DNA of 43,026 nucleotides from Candidatus Liptonbacteria bacterium (GTDB lineage Bacteria > Patescibacteriota > Minisyncoccia > UBA6257 > 2-01-FULL-56-20), in the NCBI GenBank assembly GCA_016867315.1, contig VGJV01000007.1, forward strand, positions 1-43,026, given 5' to 3'. Shown piece by piece: positions 1-6,895 of this stretch (within the stretch, counting starts at the first letter, position 1; the number at the start of each line of letters is the position of its first letter). The translations under genes were made by a program, and so were the position numbers. A model generated the notes under the pieces. That model ran no database searches, was not told the DNA's origin, and saw nothing but the letters and a program-made list of their open reading frames with translations.

Positions 1-61
1 TTTTCGCCGCTGTTCCTTTCGCTGGATTCAGCCGATGAATCTCGCGCGGTTTCAATAATCG

Positions 62-517
62 TTAAGCTGACAGGCGAAAGTTGTAACATAAATTGCTTTT
101 ACTGCTACGAGAAGCGAAAGCCGCATCGTAGGAGTAGGCGTCAGTGACCGCTCCGTTCGCATCGGTAAGCGCCAGCGTTGTTCCAACAAGATTAAAATGG
201 TATGTGGCACTTGTGTTGTCGGCAGCGATGCGCTCGACCAATCCGAGCCCGTAAACGTAATGCGCGAGAATGTTTCCAGCCGCGTCGGTTTCGGCCAGCA
301 CTTGTGAGAGCGGCGGTCCGCGATCAAGAATAAAGCGGCGCTCGAAGCCGTTCTCGACAATACTCAGGCGGTTACCAAGCCCGTCGTACCGCATCACCGC
401 GTTGACACCGTTAACAATCGCACTGGTGAGTTGATGATCGGCATTCCAACCAATACCCTCGATGGCTTTAAACGGTTCGAAATCGCGAGTTAATATTAAA
501 AATAAAAGAAGCACCAA
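62..517 (-). pseudogene. Rhs/YD-repeat protein remnant
   Basis: The reading frame carries typical Rhs/YD-repeat core motifs: RYDGLGNRLS, then AETDAAGNILAHYVYG, and near the end DANGAVTDAYSYD. Rhs proteins are normally very large surface or secreted toxin-delivery shells. This frame is only about 150 codons, and the Rhs-like part starts around codon 15. Its first codons (MVLLLFLIL) are read from the U-rich tail of a terminator hairpin, so the ATG is almost certainly not native. The C-terminal end loses the repeat after YSYDAAF, where a full Rhs protein would continue through the rest of the core into a variable toxin tip. Both ends are therefore lost and I call it a decayed fragment. It may be the residue of a transferred element at the edge of the conserved block. 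Confidence 0.6.
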
Positions 518-525
518 ATGGTGCT
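510..525. terminator. Bidirectional intrinsic terminator
   Basis: Perfect 6-bp stem AGCACC/GGTGCT (510-515 with 520-525) around an AAAT loop. On the minus strand it is followed by TCTTTTATTTTTAA and on the plus strand by CTTTTGTTG, so it could work both ways. It lies downstream of the minus-strand genes at 677-1497 and would end that transcript before the Rhs remnant. Confidence 0.6.
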
Positions 526-571
526 CTTTTGTTGTTGGGAATTTTGTAAGGCAACTCCCCTGCCGATTGCA

Positions 572-676
572 TTAATCCATAACGAGAAATCGAAGGGCTC
601 TGGCTCTCTTTTCGTCGTCTCCGGCAAGTTGGAGAATCGCTTCGGGAGAACCAACCTCTTTAAGTTCCCCACTCAA
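572..676 (-). pseudogene. In-frame continuation after a TAG stop (34 codons)
   Basis: Directly after the TAG of the small membrane protein (677-679), the same frame stays open for 34 codons, with a charged, helix-prone composition (SGELKEVGSPEAILQLAG, then DDEKRARALRFLVMD) and a TAA at 572-574. The composition looks like protein rather than spacer. Either the TAG is a recent nonsense mutation (or sequencing error) in a ~140-aa gene, or a TTG at 674-676 starts a separate micro-ORF. I favour a split gene. Confidence 0.4.
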
Positions 677-991
677 CTAGTCGATTTCTTTCTCTATTTT
701 CCATATTCGGGCGCTTGCTTGAGCCCAACAGGTGAAAGCCACGAACGCGAGAATGGCAGTGAACCCCATGAGGAGATTCCATAGAATATGCCGTTCCACT
801 GGAAGAGTGCCTGTGGTGCCGAGCAGGAGCATGCCAAGGATCGCGATCCCCACCACTCCCGACATTCCGTACGCACATTTTCTCTTTCGTAGATGTGGCT
901 TGCAGGCACGAGAAAGTTCTCGAGCGCGCGTAAGAATTCTTTCCACTTCGTCTACCTCGCCTGGATCGAGACTGTATTCATTAATTCTCAT
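677..991 (-). CDS. Small two-TM hypothetical membrane protein, possibly truncated by TAG
   Basis: 104 aa from ATG at 991, preceded by AAAGGAATC; a TTG at 1003 overlapping the upstream stop is an alternative start. The N-terminal ~40 residues are charged (SLDPGEVDEVERILTRARE). Two hydrophobic segments follow: MSGVVGIAILGMLLLG and, after a short loop with PVERH, a second around LWNLLMGFTAILAFVAFTC. The C-terminal tail is charged (ARIWKIEKEID). No family is recognised. It sits 8 nt (or, with the TTG start, overlapping) after the 165-aa gene at 1000-1497, so the two are probably co-transcribed. The frame continues for 34 plausible codons beyond its TAG stop, so the ancestral protein may have been longer. 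Confidence 0.5.
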   Translation of the reverse strand: MRINEYSLDPGEVDEVERILTRARELSRACKPHLRKRKCAYGMSGVVGIAILGMLLLGTTGTLPVERHILWNLLMGFTAILAFVAFTCWAQASARIWKIEKEID

Positions 992-999
992 GATTCCTT

Positions 1000-1497
1000 T
1001 CAAACATTCGTTGCCCAGAAGTGTTCGTCGGTGACTTCATCCGAGAGAAGCTCTGTTTCGAATCGCTCTTTCATGATTCGGAAGAACTTTTTTCGGTCTG
1101 TGCCGCCGCACTCTCCGCCAAAAACCCCTCCGAGCAAATCTCTCCCGTACCTGATACTCGCCGCGGCTCCTACGGTCCATAATTCGAGCATGAGCCGAGC
1201 CTCGGCGAGATCTTTTAGTCTCCCTGTCCAACATACGAAGGGAGCTCCCGTTCTTTCCGAATAGTGCACGTGCACAATGTGCTGGCCTTTGAATGGGAGG
1301 AGAAAGTCTTTTGAGGGCACGAGGATTTCCATTTCATGATGTGGAAGCGCAGGAATTCCTTGCGGGAACGGAGCATAAAATAGTTTTGGGTCCAGAAAAA
1401 AATCCTCTGGAGTACTCACGAGGTGGGGCTCAATCTCAAAACAACGGAGATCTCGGCTGGAGGTCTTCACATTGAATCGCATGGGTTTCAGTTTCAT
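1000..1497 (-). CDS. Hypothetical soluble protein, 165 aa
   Basis: ATG at 1497 with AGGA five bases upstream (GATAGGACAGT-ATG). I recognise no family. It is predicted soluble, without signal peptide or TM segment. Visible features: a His-rich stretch (LPHHEMEILVPS, then GQHIVHVHYSERTG), an Ala/Leu-rich helix (LAEARLMLELWTVGAAASI), and a Gly/Cys-containing turn (GGVFGGECGG) before a basic helix and an acidic C-terminus. It is first of a two-gene minus-strand unit and diverges from the zinc-ribbon-like gene starting at 1569, with about 70 bp between them. Functions cannot be assigned; metal binding by the His cluster would be speculation. Confidence 0.55.
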   Translation of the reverse strand: MKLKPMRFNVKTSSRDLRCFEIEPHLVSTPEDFFLDPKLFYAPFPQGIPALPHHEMEILVPSKDFLLPFKGQHIVHVHYSERTGAPFVCWTGRLKDLAEARLMLELWTVGAAASIRYGRDLLGGVFGGECGGTDRKKFFRIMKERFETELLSDEVTDEHFWATNV

Positions 1498-1568
1498 ACT
1501 GTCCTATCTTTCTTGGGTTGAAGAGAGGTTCTGTATTGAATGGAGAAAAACAACTGAAAAGTAGAGGT

Positions 1569-1886
1569 ATGAACCAAAAAAATACTCTCACCAGCAACAA
1601 TTCACCCCTCGGCACACTTCCCTGCATTATCTGCCATAAAAAGCTTGAGCATGCAGTCCCGGAAGTAGGCGAAGGGAATCAACCGGACTGTGGTGTCGCA
1701 TGCACTACGCCCGGCCACTACGGGTCTCGGGTCTTTGATCCCGACGACGGCCACTTCCTCGAATTCAATGTTTGTGACGACTGTCTGCGCAAGGCAGCGG
1801 CCGAACATTTGATCGCGCTCGGATTCAAAGGAAGAGATTCCTTAAGACTCTGGGCACCGGGAATCGAGGATTTCTCGGATAACTGA
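1569..1886 (+). CDS. Small zinc-ribbon-like hypothetical protein, 105 aa
   Basis: Start chosen at ATG 1569, because AGAGG lies just upstream; an in-frame start at 1518 would run through the promoter region. The protein has two CxxC knuckles, CIIC and CDDC about 55 residues apart, with two further cysteines between (PDCGVACTTPGHYG). That suits a structural zinc ribbon or a small adaptor. Between the knuckles, SRVFDPDDGHFLEFNVCDDC resembles small hypothetical proteins of many bacteria whose function is unknown to me. No TM or signal peptide is seen. It is monocistronic and convergent with rpoD, sharing the hairpin terminator at 1897-1922. Confidence 0.6.
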   Translation: MNQKNTLTSNNSPLGTLPCIICHKKLEHAVPEVGEGNQPDCGVACTTPGHYGSRVFDPDDGHFLEFNVCDDCLRKAAAEHLIALGFKGRDSLRLWAPGIEDFSDN

Positions 1887-1896
1887 CGTCCAACCC

Positions 1897-1922
1897 AAAC
1901 CCCTGATGGAGATCAGGGGTTT
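1897..1922. terminator. Shared hairpin between convergent genes
   Basis: Perfect 11-bp inverted repeat, AAACCCCTGAT (1897-1907) and ATCAGGGGTTT (1912-1922), with a GGAG loop. It sits between the end of the plus-strand zinc-ribbon gene and the stop of rpoD, so it can serve both. The U-tract is limited to the TTT inside the stem. Confidence 0.65.
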
Positions 1923-1929
1923 GCAATTT

Positions 1930-3114
1930 CTAGGTGATATCCTTGAATCCTTCGAGGGCTTTCGCTTTGTCGTGGTCGCGGATTTTTTCGAGGGCTTTGG
2001 CTTCAATCTGCCGAATACGTTCACGGGTGACCCCGAAGGCCTTCCCTACTTCTTCCAAGGTGTGCGTTACGCCGTCCTCCAAGCCGAAGCGCATCTTTAA
2101 AATTTTCTGTTCCCGTTCGGTGAGGTCTACCAAAATATCCTTGATGAGATCGCGAAGCAGCGCGCGGGCGGTAAGTTGAGCAGGAGTCGCATTCTTTTCG
2201 TCGGGAATAAAATCAGAGAGTGTGGAATCTTCTTCATCGCCGATGGGCGTCTCAATCGAGAGCACTTCCTGCGAAATTTTTTGAATGTGGCGGATTTTCT
2301 CCACATCCATGCCCATTTCGGCGGCAATTTCTTCCGCTAAAGGTTCACGGCCTAATTCCTGAATGAGTTGGCGGCGCATCTGAGTATACTTTGAGATCGT
2401 TTCCACCATGTGCACCGGAATACGCACCGTGCGGGATTGGTCCGCCAAAGCACGCGTGATCGCCTGCCGAATCCACCAGGTGGCGTAGGTCGAGAATTTG
2501 AAGCCTTTGCGGTAATCGAACTTTTCGACGGCGCGGGAGAGTCCGATGTTCCCCTCTTGAATCAGGTCGAGGATCGAGAGATGCGGCGTGCGGTTGATGT
2601 AGCGCTTGGCGATAGAGACCACGAGCCGGAGGTTCGCTTTCATGAGCTTCTGCCGCGCTTCTTCGTCTCCTTTCTCCACACGCTTCGCGAGCTCGCGCTC
2701 TTCTTCCTTGGTAAGGAGCGGAGTTTTTCCTATTTCCTTCAAATACATCTGCACCGCGTCGGGCACTTCCCCCTCGAAGGCGGTCGCTTCTTCCAATTCT
2801 TTTTTTGTTACTTCTCCTTTCGAGATATCAATAAGCCCGCCGGTTTCCACCACTTTGATTCCGGCTTTTTCCAAGCGGTCATAAATTTCTTCGAGGAAAG
2901 ACAGGTCCTGCTCGATCGTCGGGAAGTGATAGAGGATTTCATTATCCGTCACAAAACCCCGCGGGCGACCGCGTTCTACCAGTTCCTGGAGGGCAGTTTC
3001 GTCGAGCTTCTTTTTGCCCTCTCCCTTTTTAGGCTTGGCAGGCTTTTTGGACGGCTTACTTCGTGCCGGCGCCTTTGCTTTCTTTTTAGGTTTCTGCACT
3101 TTCTTTTTGGCCAT
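1930..3114 (-). CDS. rpoD: RNA polymerase primary sigma factor (sigma-70)
   Basis: 394 aa. It directs RNA polymerase to housekeeping promoters. Residues 1-37 are a Lys/Pro/Ala-rich basic extension typical of CPR and some high-GC sigma factors. Residues 38-105 look like region 1.1. Region 1.2 starts near 118 ([16 protein letters not shown]). Region 2 spans about 155-235, with [19 protein letters not shown] and the -10 recognition helix [16 protein letters not shown]. Region 3 begins at IPVHMVETI. Region 4 carries the -35 helix-turn-helix ([20 protein letters not shown]). All parts of a group 1 sigma are present. It follows dnaG on the same strand with a 106-bp spacer holding its own TATAAT; the dnaG-rpoD neighbourhood is ancient and common in bacteria. 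Confidence 0.97.
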   Translation of the reverse strand: MAKKKVQKPKKKAKAPARSKPSKKPAKPKKGEGKKKLDETALQELVERGRPRGFVTDNEILYHFPTIEQDLSFLEEIYDRLEKAGIKVVETGGLIDISKGEVTKKELEEATAFEGEVPDAVQMYLKEIGKTPLLTKEEERELAKRVEKGDEEARQKLMKANLRLVVSIAKRYINRTPHLSILDLIQEGNIGLSRAVEKFDYRKGFKFSTYATWWIRQAITRALADQSRTVRIPVHMVETISKYTQMRRQLIQELGREPLAEEIAAEMGMDVEKIRHIQKISQEVLSIETPIGDEEDSTLSDFIPDEKNATPAQLTARALLRDLIKDILVDLTEREQKILKMRFGLEDGVTHTLEEVGKAFGVTRERIRQIEAKALEKIRDHDKAKALEGFKDIT

Positions 3115-3149
3115 AGAAATTAGAGTTTACTCTCCCGCCTTAGACGGGA

Positions 3150-3214
3150 TTCCCGCACAGAACTTGGGCGGGAAGAATATTCCCGATTATAAGCCAACGC
3201 GGAATAATATGAAA
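3150..3214 (-). promoter_or_regulatory. rpoD promoter and structured 5' leader
   Basis: A perfect TATAAT lies on the minus strand at 3186-3191, with a weak -35 (TTTCAT) 17 bp further upstream. The expected leader of ~65 nt contains the inverted repeat TTCCCGC (3150-3156) / GCGGGAA (3168-3174) and a further CCCG/CGGG pair at 3134-3148. The two CCCGCC-type elements can pair in more than one way. Similar CCCGCC...GGCGGG palindromes occur at 5184, so the hairpins may be repeat-derived rather than regulatory. Confidence 0.5.
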
Positions 3215-3220
3215 GTGCCG

Positions 3221-4924
3221 TTAAGATATGTTGGGTATCTCCTGTAATTCCTTGAGCGCAGACTCAATTCCCTTCTCATCTCCGCGAGACTCCGCGAGGC
3301 GTACTGCCCGGATAAGCGCTTCGCGGCGTCTTTTAAAGAATTCTTTTCTTATCTCCCCTTTTAAAGATTCAAAATCCTCTCCGCTCGTCGCTTCCGCACG
3401 GAAGAAAATCCCATCGAGCACCGAATCCACCTCCGGGTCTCCGCTCGTCTTTTTGCCTGTTTTCAAAAGTTCGAAACCTCTCCGATAGAGCGGAGAGAAG
3501 AATTCCACACAGTTTTCTGCCAGTGAGAAATCCCCTTTCGCCGCGGCAAAGGCAAGAATTTGCTCGCTCAAAAGTTCGAGGCGGCTCCTTACCTGCCTAG
3601 GCTGAGCCTCTTCTTCTTTTGCCGGAGTATTGAGCGGGGCAGAAGCTACCTTCTCTGCTTCTTCTCGGAGCACTCTCTCTTCTATGGCAGTACGCCGAGA
3701 AAGTTCTTTGAACCAAAAGTCGCGATGCACCGCGCTCGCGATATTTCCAATTTTTCGAAGCACCGCCCGAAGCCGCATGAGTCCCTCTCTATCCGAAAAA
3801 TCCGAAACTCCTTTGAGATATTTTTCAAAATAAAACATCGCCACAGGCTGCGAATTTTTCACAGCCGCATGGAGTTTTTCCGGATCTGCAGCCGCCGCTT
3901 CGGCAGGATCTTTCACTCCCTCCAAAGTGACCACTTTCACATGGAAGTCTTCCACTTGAGCCAAATCTATCGCCCGCTCCCCTGCCGCCCAACCTGCTTC
4001 ATCGTTATCGAAAGAAAAGACTACTTCCTCCGCTACCCGGCGCAATGTTTTCAAATGCTCTCCGGTCAAGGCTGTCCCGGAACTCGCCACCACATTCGTT
4101 ACTCCTGCCTGCCAGGACATCAGACAATCCATTTGGCCCTCTACAATAAATGCACTCTTCGCTTCGCGAATGGAATTTTTGGTGGTCCAGAAACCATAGA
4201 GAAGTTTCGATTTTTGAAAAATAGGGGTTTCGGGGGTATTCACATATTTGGCCGGTTCCTCGCCGCTCGAGAGTACCGCGCCAGGCAAGATGCGGCCTGT
4301 GAATCCCGCCACTTTGCCGAAGTGATTATGAATGGGAAACATTACTCGGCTGCGGAAGCGGTCGATCACCATCCCCCTATCCGTGCGGAAGGCCAGGCCT
4401 GCCTGAATAATTTCTTCAGAACTATAACCCGCCTTAATTAAATGGAGCGTGAGGGATTCGGGGCCGGGAGGCGCCCAGCCAATTTCGAAATGCTCTATCG
4501 TATTCGGAGCCAGTTTTCTTTCCTCTAAATACTTTTTCGCGACGGCGTTCGTAGAAAGTTCTTTTTTCCAAAAATCTTTGGCGGCGGTATTTACGTCATA
4601 GAGCGCGCCCGAGAGTTTGTATTCCGTGGGATTCAAACGCTTCAATTCCACACCTGTTTTCTCGGCGAGCACTCGGAGGGCCTCACCGAACTCGATATTC
4701 TCGTAGCGCATGAGAAAGGCGAAGGCATCTCCCCCCAAGGCACATCCGAAACAGTGCCAACTCTGCCGGTCGGGAGAGACCATGAAAGAGGGCGTGCGTT
4801 CCTTATGGAACGGACAGATTGCTTTGAAATTTTTTCCGGCGGGCTGGAGAATCAGATATCCTCGCAAAAAATCAACGATATCGAGACGTTCTTTTATCAG
4901 TTCCACCGGTGTTCCTCCAGGCAT
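3221..4924 (-). CDS. dnaG: DNA primase
   Basis: 567 aa. Synthesises the RNA primers for Okazaki fragments. The N-terminal CHC2 zinc finger is complete: C37, H40 (CPFHKERTPSF), C58 and C61 (CFGC). The catalytic core continues with LAEKTGVELKRL and the RNA-polymerase domain. The Toprim fold shows FIVEGQMDCLMS and the acidic pair in SFDNDEAGWAAG. The C-terminal ~150 residues, where the helicase-binding domain lies, are poorly conserved. The length is close to that of other primases (about 580-650). The start at 4924 has AGGTG five bases upstream and a good promoter (4935-4964). It is followed by rpoD. Confidence 0.96.
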   Translation of the reverse strand: MPGGTPVELIKERLDIVDFLRGYLILQPAGKNFKAICPFHKERTPSFMVSPDRQSWHCFGCALGGDAFAFLMRYENIEFGEALRVLAEKTGVELKRLNPTEYKLSGALYDVNTAAKDFWKKELSTNAVAKKYLEERKLAPNTIEHFEIGWAPPGPESLTLHLIKAGYSSEEIIQAGLAFRTDRGMVIDRFRSRVMFPIHNHFGKVAGFTGRILPGAVLSSGEEPAKYVNTPETPIFQKSKLLYGFWTTKNSIREAKSAFIVEGQMDCLMSWQAGVTNVVASSGTALTGEHLKTLRRVAEEVVFSFDNDEAGWAAGERAIDLAQVEDFHVKVVTLEGVKDPAEAAAADPEKLHAAVKNSQPVAMFYFEKYLKGVSDFSDREGLMRLRAVLRKIGNIASAVHRDFWFKELSRRTAIEERVLREEAEKVASAPLNTPAKEEEAQPRQVRSRLELLSEQILAFAAAKGDFSLAENCVEFFSPLYRRGFELLKTGKKTSGDPEVDSVLDGIFFRAEATSGEDFESLKGEIRKEFFKRRREALIRAVRLAESRGDEKGIESALKELQEIPNIS

Positions 4925-4934
4925 AAGTACACCT

Positions 4935-4964
4935 ATTCTAGGCTAGTATGGAGCAGGGATGCAA
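4935..4964 (-). promoter_or_regulatory. dnaG promoter
   Basis: On the minus strand, TTGCAT (4959-4964), an 18-bp spacer and TAGAAT (4935-4940), with the dnaG ATG 10 nt downstream. The RNA would start only about 3-4 nt before the ATG, although AGGTG is also in place if transcription starts earlier. Confidence 0.5.
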
Positions 4965-4970
4965 CTTGAG

Positions 4971-4998
4971 AATCTAGAATCTAGAAGCTAGAATCTAG
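4971..4998. repeat. Heptamer repeat, 4 units (AATCTAG type)
   Basis: Four contiguous 7-bp units: AATCTAG, AATCTAG, AAGCTAG, AATCTAG. It lies between the dnaG promoter and tRNA-Gly and is one of at least nine four-unit heptamer arrays in the window. Confidence 0.85.
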
Positions 4999-5031
4999 GA
5001 GTTTGTAACTCACCGTCGCGAGTGGGTCCCG

Positions 5032-5093
5032 CACATGTGGGACGAAGCTTGCTATGGCGAGCGAAGGCCCTCCTTCGCTAAAGCCTTGGAGGA
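5032..5093. repeat. GC-rich extragenic palindromic repeat
   Basis: Contains GAAGCTTGCTATGGCGAGCG followed by CCTCC-TTCGCTAAAGCCTT-GGAGG, a 5-bp stem with a long loop. A related sequence with 'CTTCGCTCGTAGAG...CTTCGGCGAGGC' lies between 23S and 5S (about 36184-36230). I know this style of repeat from Parcubacteria intergenic regions; it codes for nothing I can see. Confidence 0.5.
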
Positions 5094-5097
5094 CAAT

Positions 5098-5168
5098 GCG
5101 GGATTAGTACAGTGGCAGTACGCGACCTTCCCAAGGTTGAGACGAGGGTTCGATTCCCTTATCCCGCT
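5098..5168 (+). tRNA. tRNA-Gly (anticodon CCC)
   Basis: A complete cloverleaf folds by eye: acceptor GCGGGAT with ATCCCGC; D stem GTAC/GTAC; anticodon stem CGACC/GGTTG closing the loop TTCCCAA, which gives anticodon CCC (reads GGG); T stem GAGGG/CCCTT with loop TTCGATT; discriminator T. U73 is usual for bacterial tRNA-Gly. The CCA end is not encoded (TCA follows), so it must be added enzymatically. It stands alone, on the plus strand, between dnaG and pcm. Confidence 0.93.
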
Positions 5169-5183
5169 CACAGACACGATTCC

Positions 5184-5201
5184 TCCCGCCAGGAGGCGGG
5201 A
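5184..5201. terminator. GC-rich hairpin after tRNA-Gly
   Basis: Perfect 7-bp stem TCCCGCC (5184-5190) / GGCGGGA (5195-5201) around AGGA, 15 bp after the tRNA. There is no U-tract on either strand, so it may be an extragenic palindrome or a processing/termination hairpin. The rest of 5202-5269 holds no gene that I can see. Confidence 0.35.
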
Positions 5202-5269
5202 TTACGCCATTGTAATCGCGCTGCGCTTGAACAATGGACGAGAACTTATCCCGCTCCCGCACGCGCACA

Positions 5270-5938
5270 TTAACTACTATCTCCATCCCCTCCTTCGTCT
5301 CCCACCAGCGGAACAAAATTAAACCCGTGATAAATCCGCGTATTGTAGTCTCCCGTGGAAAGCTTGTCGTGCACCTCGATCGTCGTGCCTACCGGGGCTA
5401 CAATCCTTCCTCCTACTCGGAGCTGCTCTTTCCACGCTATGGGAATGGTTTCGCCCGTAGCCGCGGAAATGATCTTGTCGAAGGGCGCATGAGACTTACA
5501 CCCCTTCATACCATCTCCCGATACAATCTTCGCAATCCCTTTTTCTTTGAAACCATATTTTTTGATATTGGCTTCGGCGATTTCACTTAATGCCAGGAGT
5601 CGTTCCATACCCACCACAAGTGGAACTCGAGAAACTTTTTTTATACCTTCGCTCGCAATATAACCCAACAACGCAGTCTGCCAGCCTGACCCCGCCCCGA
5701 TTTCCAATATCCTTTCTCCCGGCTGGGGCATCAATAACTCCAACATAAATGCGACCGTCGTGGGGGACGAAAGAGCTTGCCCAAAGCCTATGGGCAGAGG
5801 GTAGTTCTCATATGCCTCCCTACTGAACGCAGGGGGAACAAAGTCTTTTCTATCTACTCGTTCGAAAGCTCTCACCAGGGAGGGGGTCTGTAGATATTTG
5901 CGAGCTATGAGCTCCGCGAGCATTTCCTCTTTATTCAT
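5270..5938 (-). CDS. pcm: Protein-L-isoaspartate O-methyltransferase
   Basis: 222 aa. Methylates L-isoaspartyl residues in aged proteins with S-adenosylmethionine, starting their repair. The family signature is clear: the substrate-side motif PLPIGFGQALSSPTTVAFML (residues ~47-66), SAM motif I LEIGAGSGWQTALLG (~78-92), a VVGMERL segment in place of motif post-I, and a C-terminal LRVGGRIVAPVG. The length fits the ~205-220-aa family. The start codon ATG at 5938 gives a full N-terminal helix; no strong SD is seen. The C-terminus ends in an acidic/Ser tail. It sits alone between tRNA-Gly and the SurA-like gene, all reading on the minus strand. Confidence 0.93.
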   Translation of the reverse strand: MNKEEMLAELIARKYLQTPSLVRAFERVDRKDFVPPAFSREAYENYPLPIGFGQALSSPTTVAFMLELLMPQPGERILEIGAGSGWQTALLGYIASEGIKKVSRVPLVVGMERLLALSEIAEANIKKYGFKEKGIAKIVSGDGMKGCKSHAPFDKIISAATGETIPIAWKEQLRVGGRIVAPVGTTIEVHDKLSTGDYNTRIYHGFNFVPLVGDEGGDGDSS

Positions 5939-5997
5939 TAAGAGAGGGCTAAATTTTCATATTGCGCCCTCTTCTCGCCCGCGTCAACACGCCCCCC

Positions 5998-6552
5998 TTA
6001 AGGGTTCTTTTTAATCTCCTTTCCGGTCCATTCAAATCCTGGAGTAAGCATTATGATGCTTGCTTCTCGCTTCGCACGGTCCAGCCATTCCGAGAATTCC
6101 AATCCCCTAAGATACAGCCGACCAGCGAGTATTTCCCGCTCCACCTGAGGCACCAATACCATCGCACGAAATTCCTCCGGACTTACTCCGTATATAATTT
6201 TTGCCGCTTCGATCAATTCTTCGTCTTTCGCGAAGACTTCTACCCGCTCCTCAATAAGATCTTTCGCTCCGTCCCCTATTTCTTTTTTCACCTCGGCTCG
6301 AATCAGCGAAGTTTCGATGAGTCCTTCGAGCACTGCCCCTTCGAGGCCTGCCGTAGAAGGCGTGCTCGTCGCGCCATATACCTGCGCCGCATTTATAAAA
6401 TATTTTTTAGCCGCACGAAACTGGCTTGAGAATTCCCGCGCAGACAAGAGTTCTCCTCCCACCCATGCGACCGGGTAATAGCCCTCTCTCACCAAAAAGG
6501 CTAAGCCTATAGTGATCGCGATGATACAAAGAAATATTCCGTAGCGTTTCAT
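5998..6552 (-). CDS. Membrane-anchored SurA-N-like protein without PPIase domain
   Basis: 184 aa. One N-terminal TM or signal anchor (residues 5-22, GIFLCIIAITIGLAFLV), then WVGGELLSAREFSSQFRAA and a helix set containing LEGLIETSLIRAEVKKEIG. This is the layout of the N-terminal chaperone part of SurA/PrsA-type foldases (G-x-x-I/L-x-x-x-x-F, then an L-I-x-x-x-L helix). The parvulin PPIase domain that normally follows is absent: the protein ends shortly after a helix with EREILAGRLYLRGLEFSEWL. It may be a chaperone-only version, acting outside the membrane. It follows the DivIC-like gene by 11 bp and is probably in the same operon. The family assignment rests on pattern only. Confidence 0.55.
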   Translation of the reverse strand: MKRYGIFLCIIAITIGLAFLVREGYYPVAWVGGELLSAREFSSQFRAAKKYFINAAQVYGATSTPSTAGLEGAVLEGLIETSLIRAEVKKEIGDGAKDLIEERVEVFAKDEELIEAAKIIYGVSPEEFRAMVLVPQVEREILAGRLYLRGLEFSEWLDRAKREASIIMLTPGFEWTGKEIKKNP

Positions 6553-6563
6553 GGACGTAATGC

Positions 6564-6851
6564 TTATTCCGAACTGGCGCTCGAGGCTTTGCTCGGCACA
6601 AGGATCAGCAGCTTCTCATCCGCTCCTCGATAGTTAAAGCGGGCTCTCATCTCCTTTTCTAAATTTTCCGGCCGACTAAAATACTTCACATTAGCCTCAA
6701 TGGAAGCGGTTTCTTTTTGAGCTTCTTCTAATTTATTTTCCACCCCTTGCAATTCCCGACTCAGCTGATTTCCCTCCCTCATAAAACGCGCGATTTCGAT
6801 TCCCATCACGACGAGAACCAAGAATAAGGCGAAAATGGCTGCGAGACGCAT
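6564..6851 (-). CDS. DivIC/FtsL-like septum protein
   Basis: 95 aa. Layout of the FtsB/DivIC/FtsL family: a very short cytoplasmic N-terminus, one TM helix (IFALFLVLVVMGIEIARFM), a coiled coil (LSRELQGVENKLEEAQKETA), and then the family's C-terminal motif of the form ENLEKEMRARFNYRGADEKL followed by LILVP. Such proteins form the FtsQLB-type divisome subcomplex; ftsQ is also present in this window (12637-13446). The start at 6851 has no clear SD. It is downstream of lepA on the same strand, separated by a 28-bp heptamer array that fills almost the whole spacer. Confidence 0.75.
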   Translation of the reverse strand: MRLAAIFALFLVLVVMGIEIARFMREGNQLSRELQGVENKLEEAQKETASIEANVKYFSRPENLEKEMRARFNYRGADEKLLILVPSKASSASSE

Positions 6852-6864
6852 ACCCTCATGCTAC

Positions 6865-6892
6865 AATTTCTAATTTCTAATTACTAATTCCT
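6865..6892. repeat. Heptamer repeat, 4 units (AATTTCT type)
   Basis: AATTTCT, AATTTCT, AATTACT, AATTCCT, then a decayed AACTTAT. It fills the spacer between lepA (stop at 6896) and the DivIC-like gene. Confidence 0.9.
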
Positions 6893-6895
6893 AAC

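Noticed and set aside
518-784. 88-codon plus-strand frame
   Set aside because: It starts inside a terminator hairpin and overlaps a better-supported minus-strand gene.
2410-3123. 237-codon plus-strand frame
   Set aside because: It is the exact antisense of rpoD, Phe/Arg-rich and without family motifs; a shadow frame.
3560-4441. 293-codon plus-strand frame opposite dnaG
   Set aside because: Composition rich in Arg/His/Cys/Phe and no start signals; antisense shadow of the primase.
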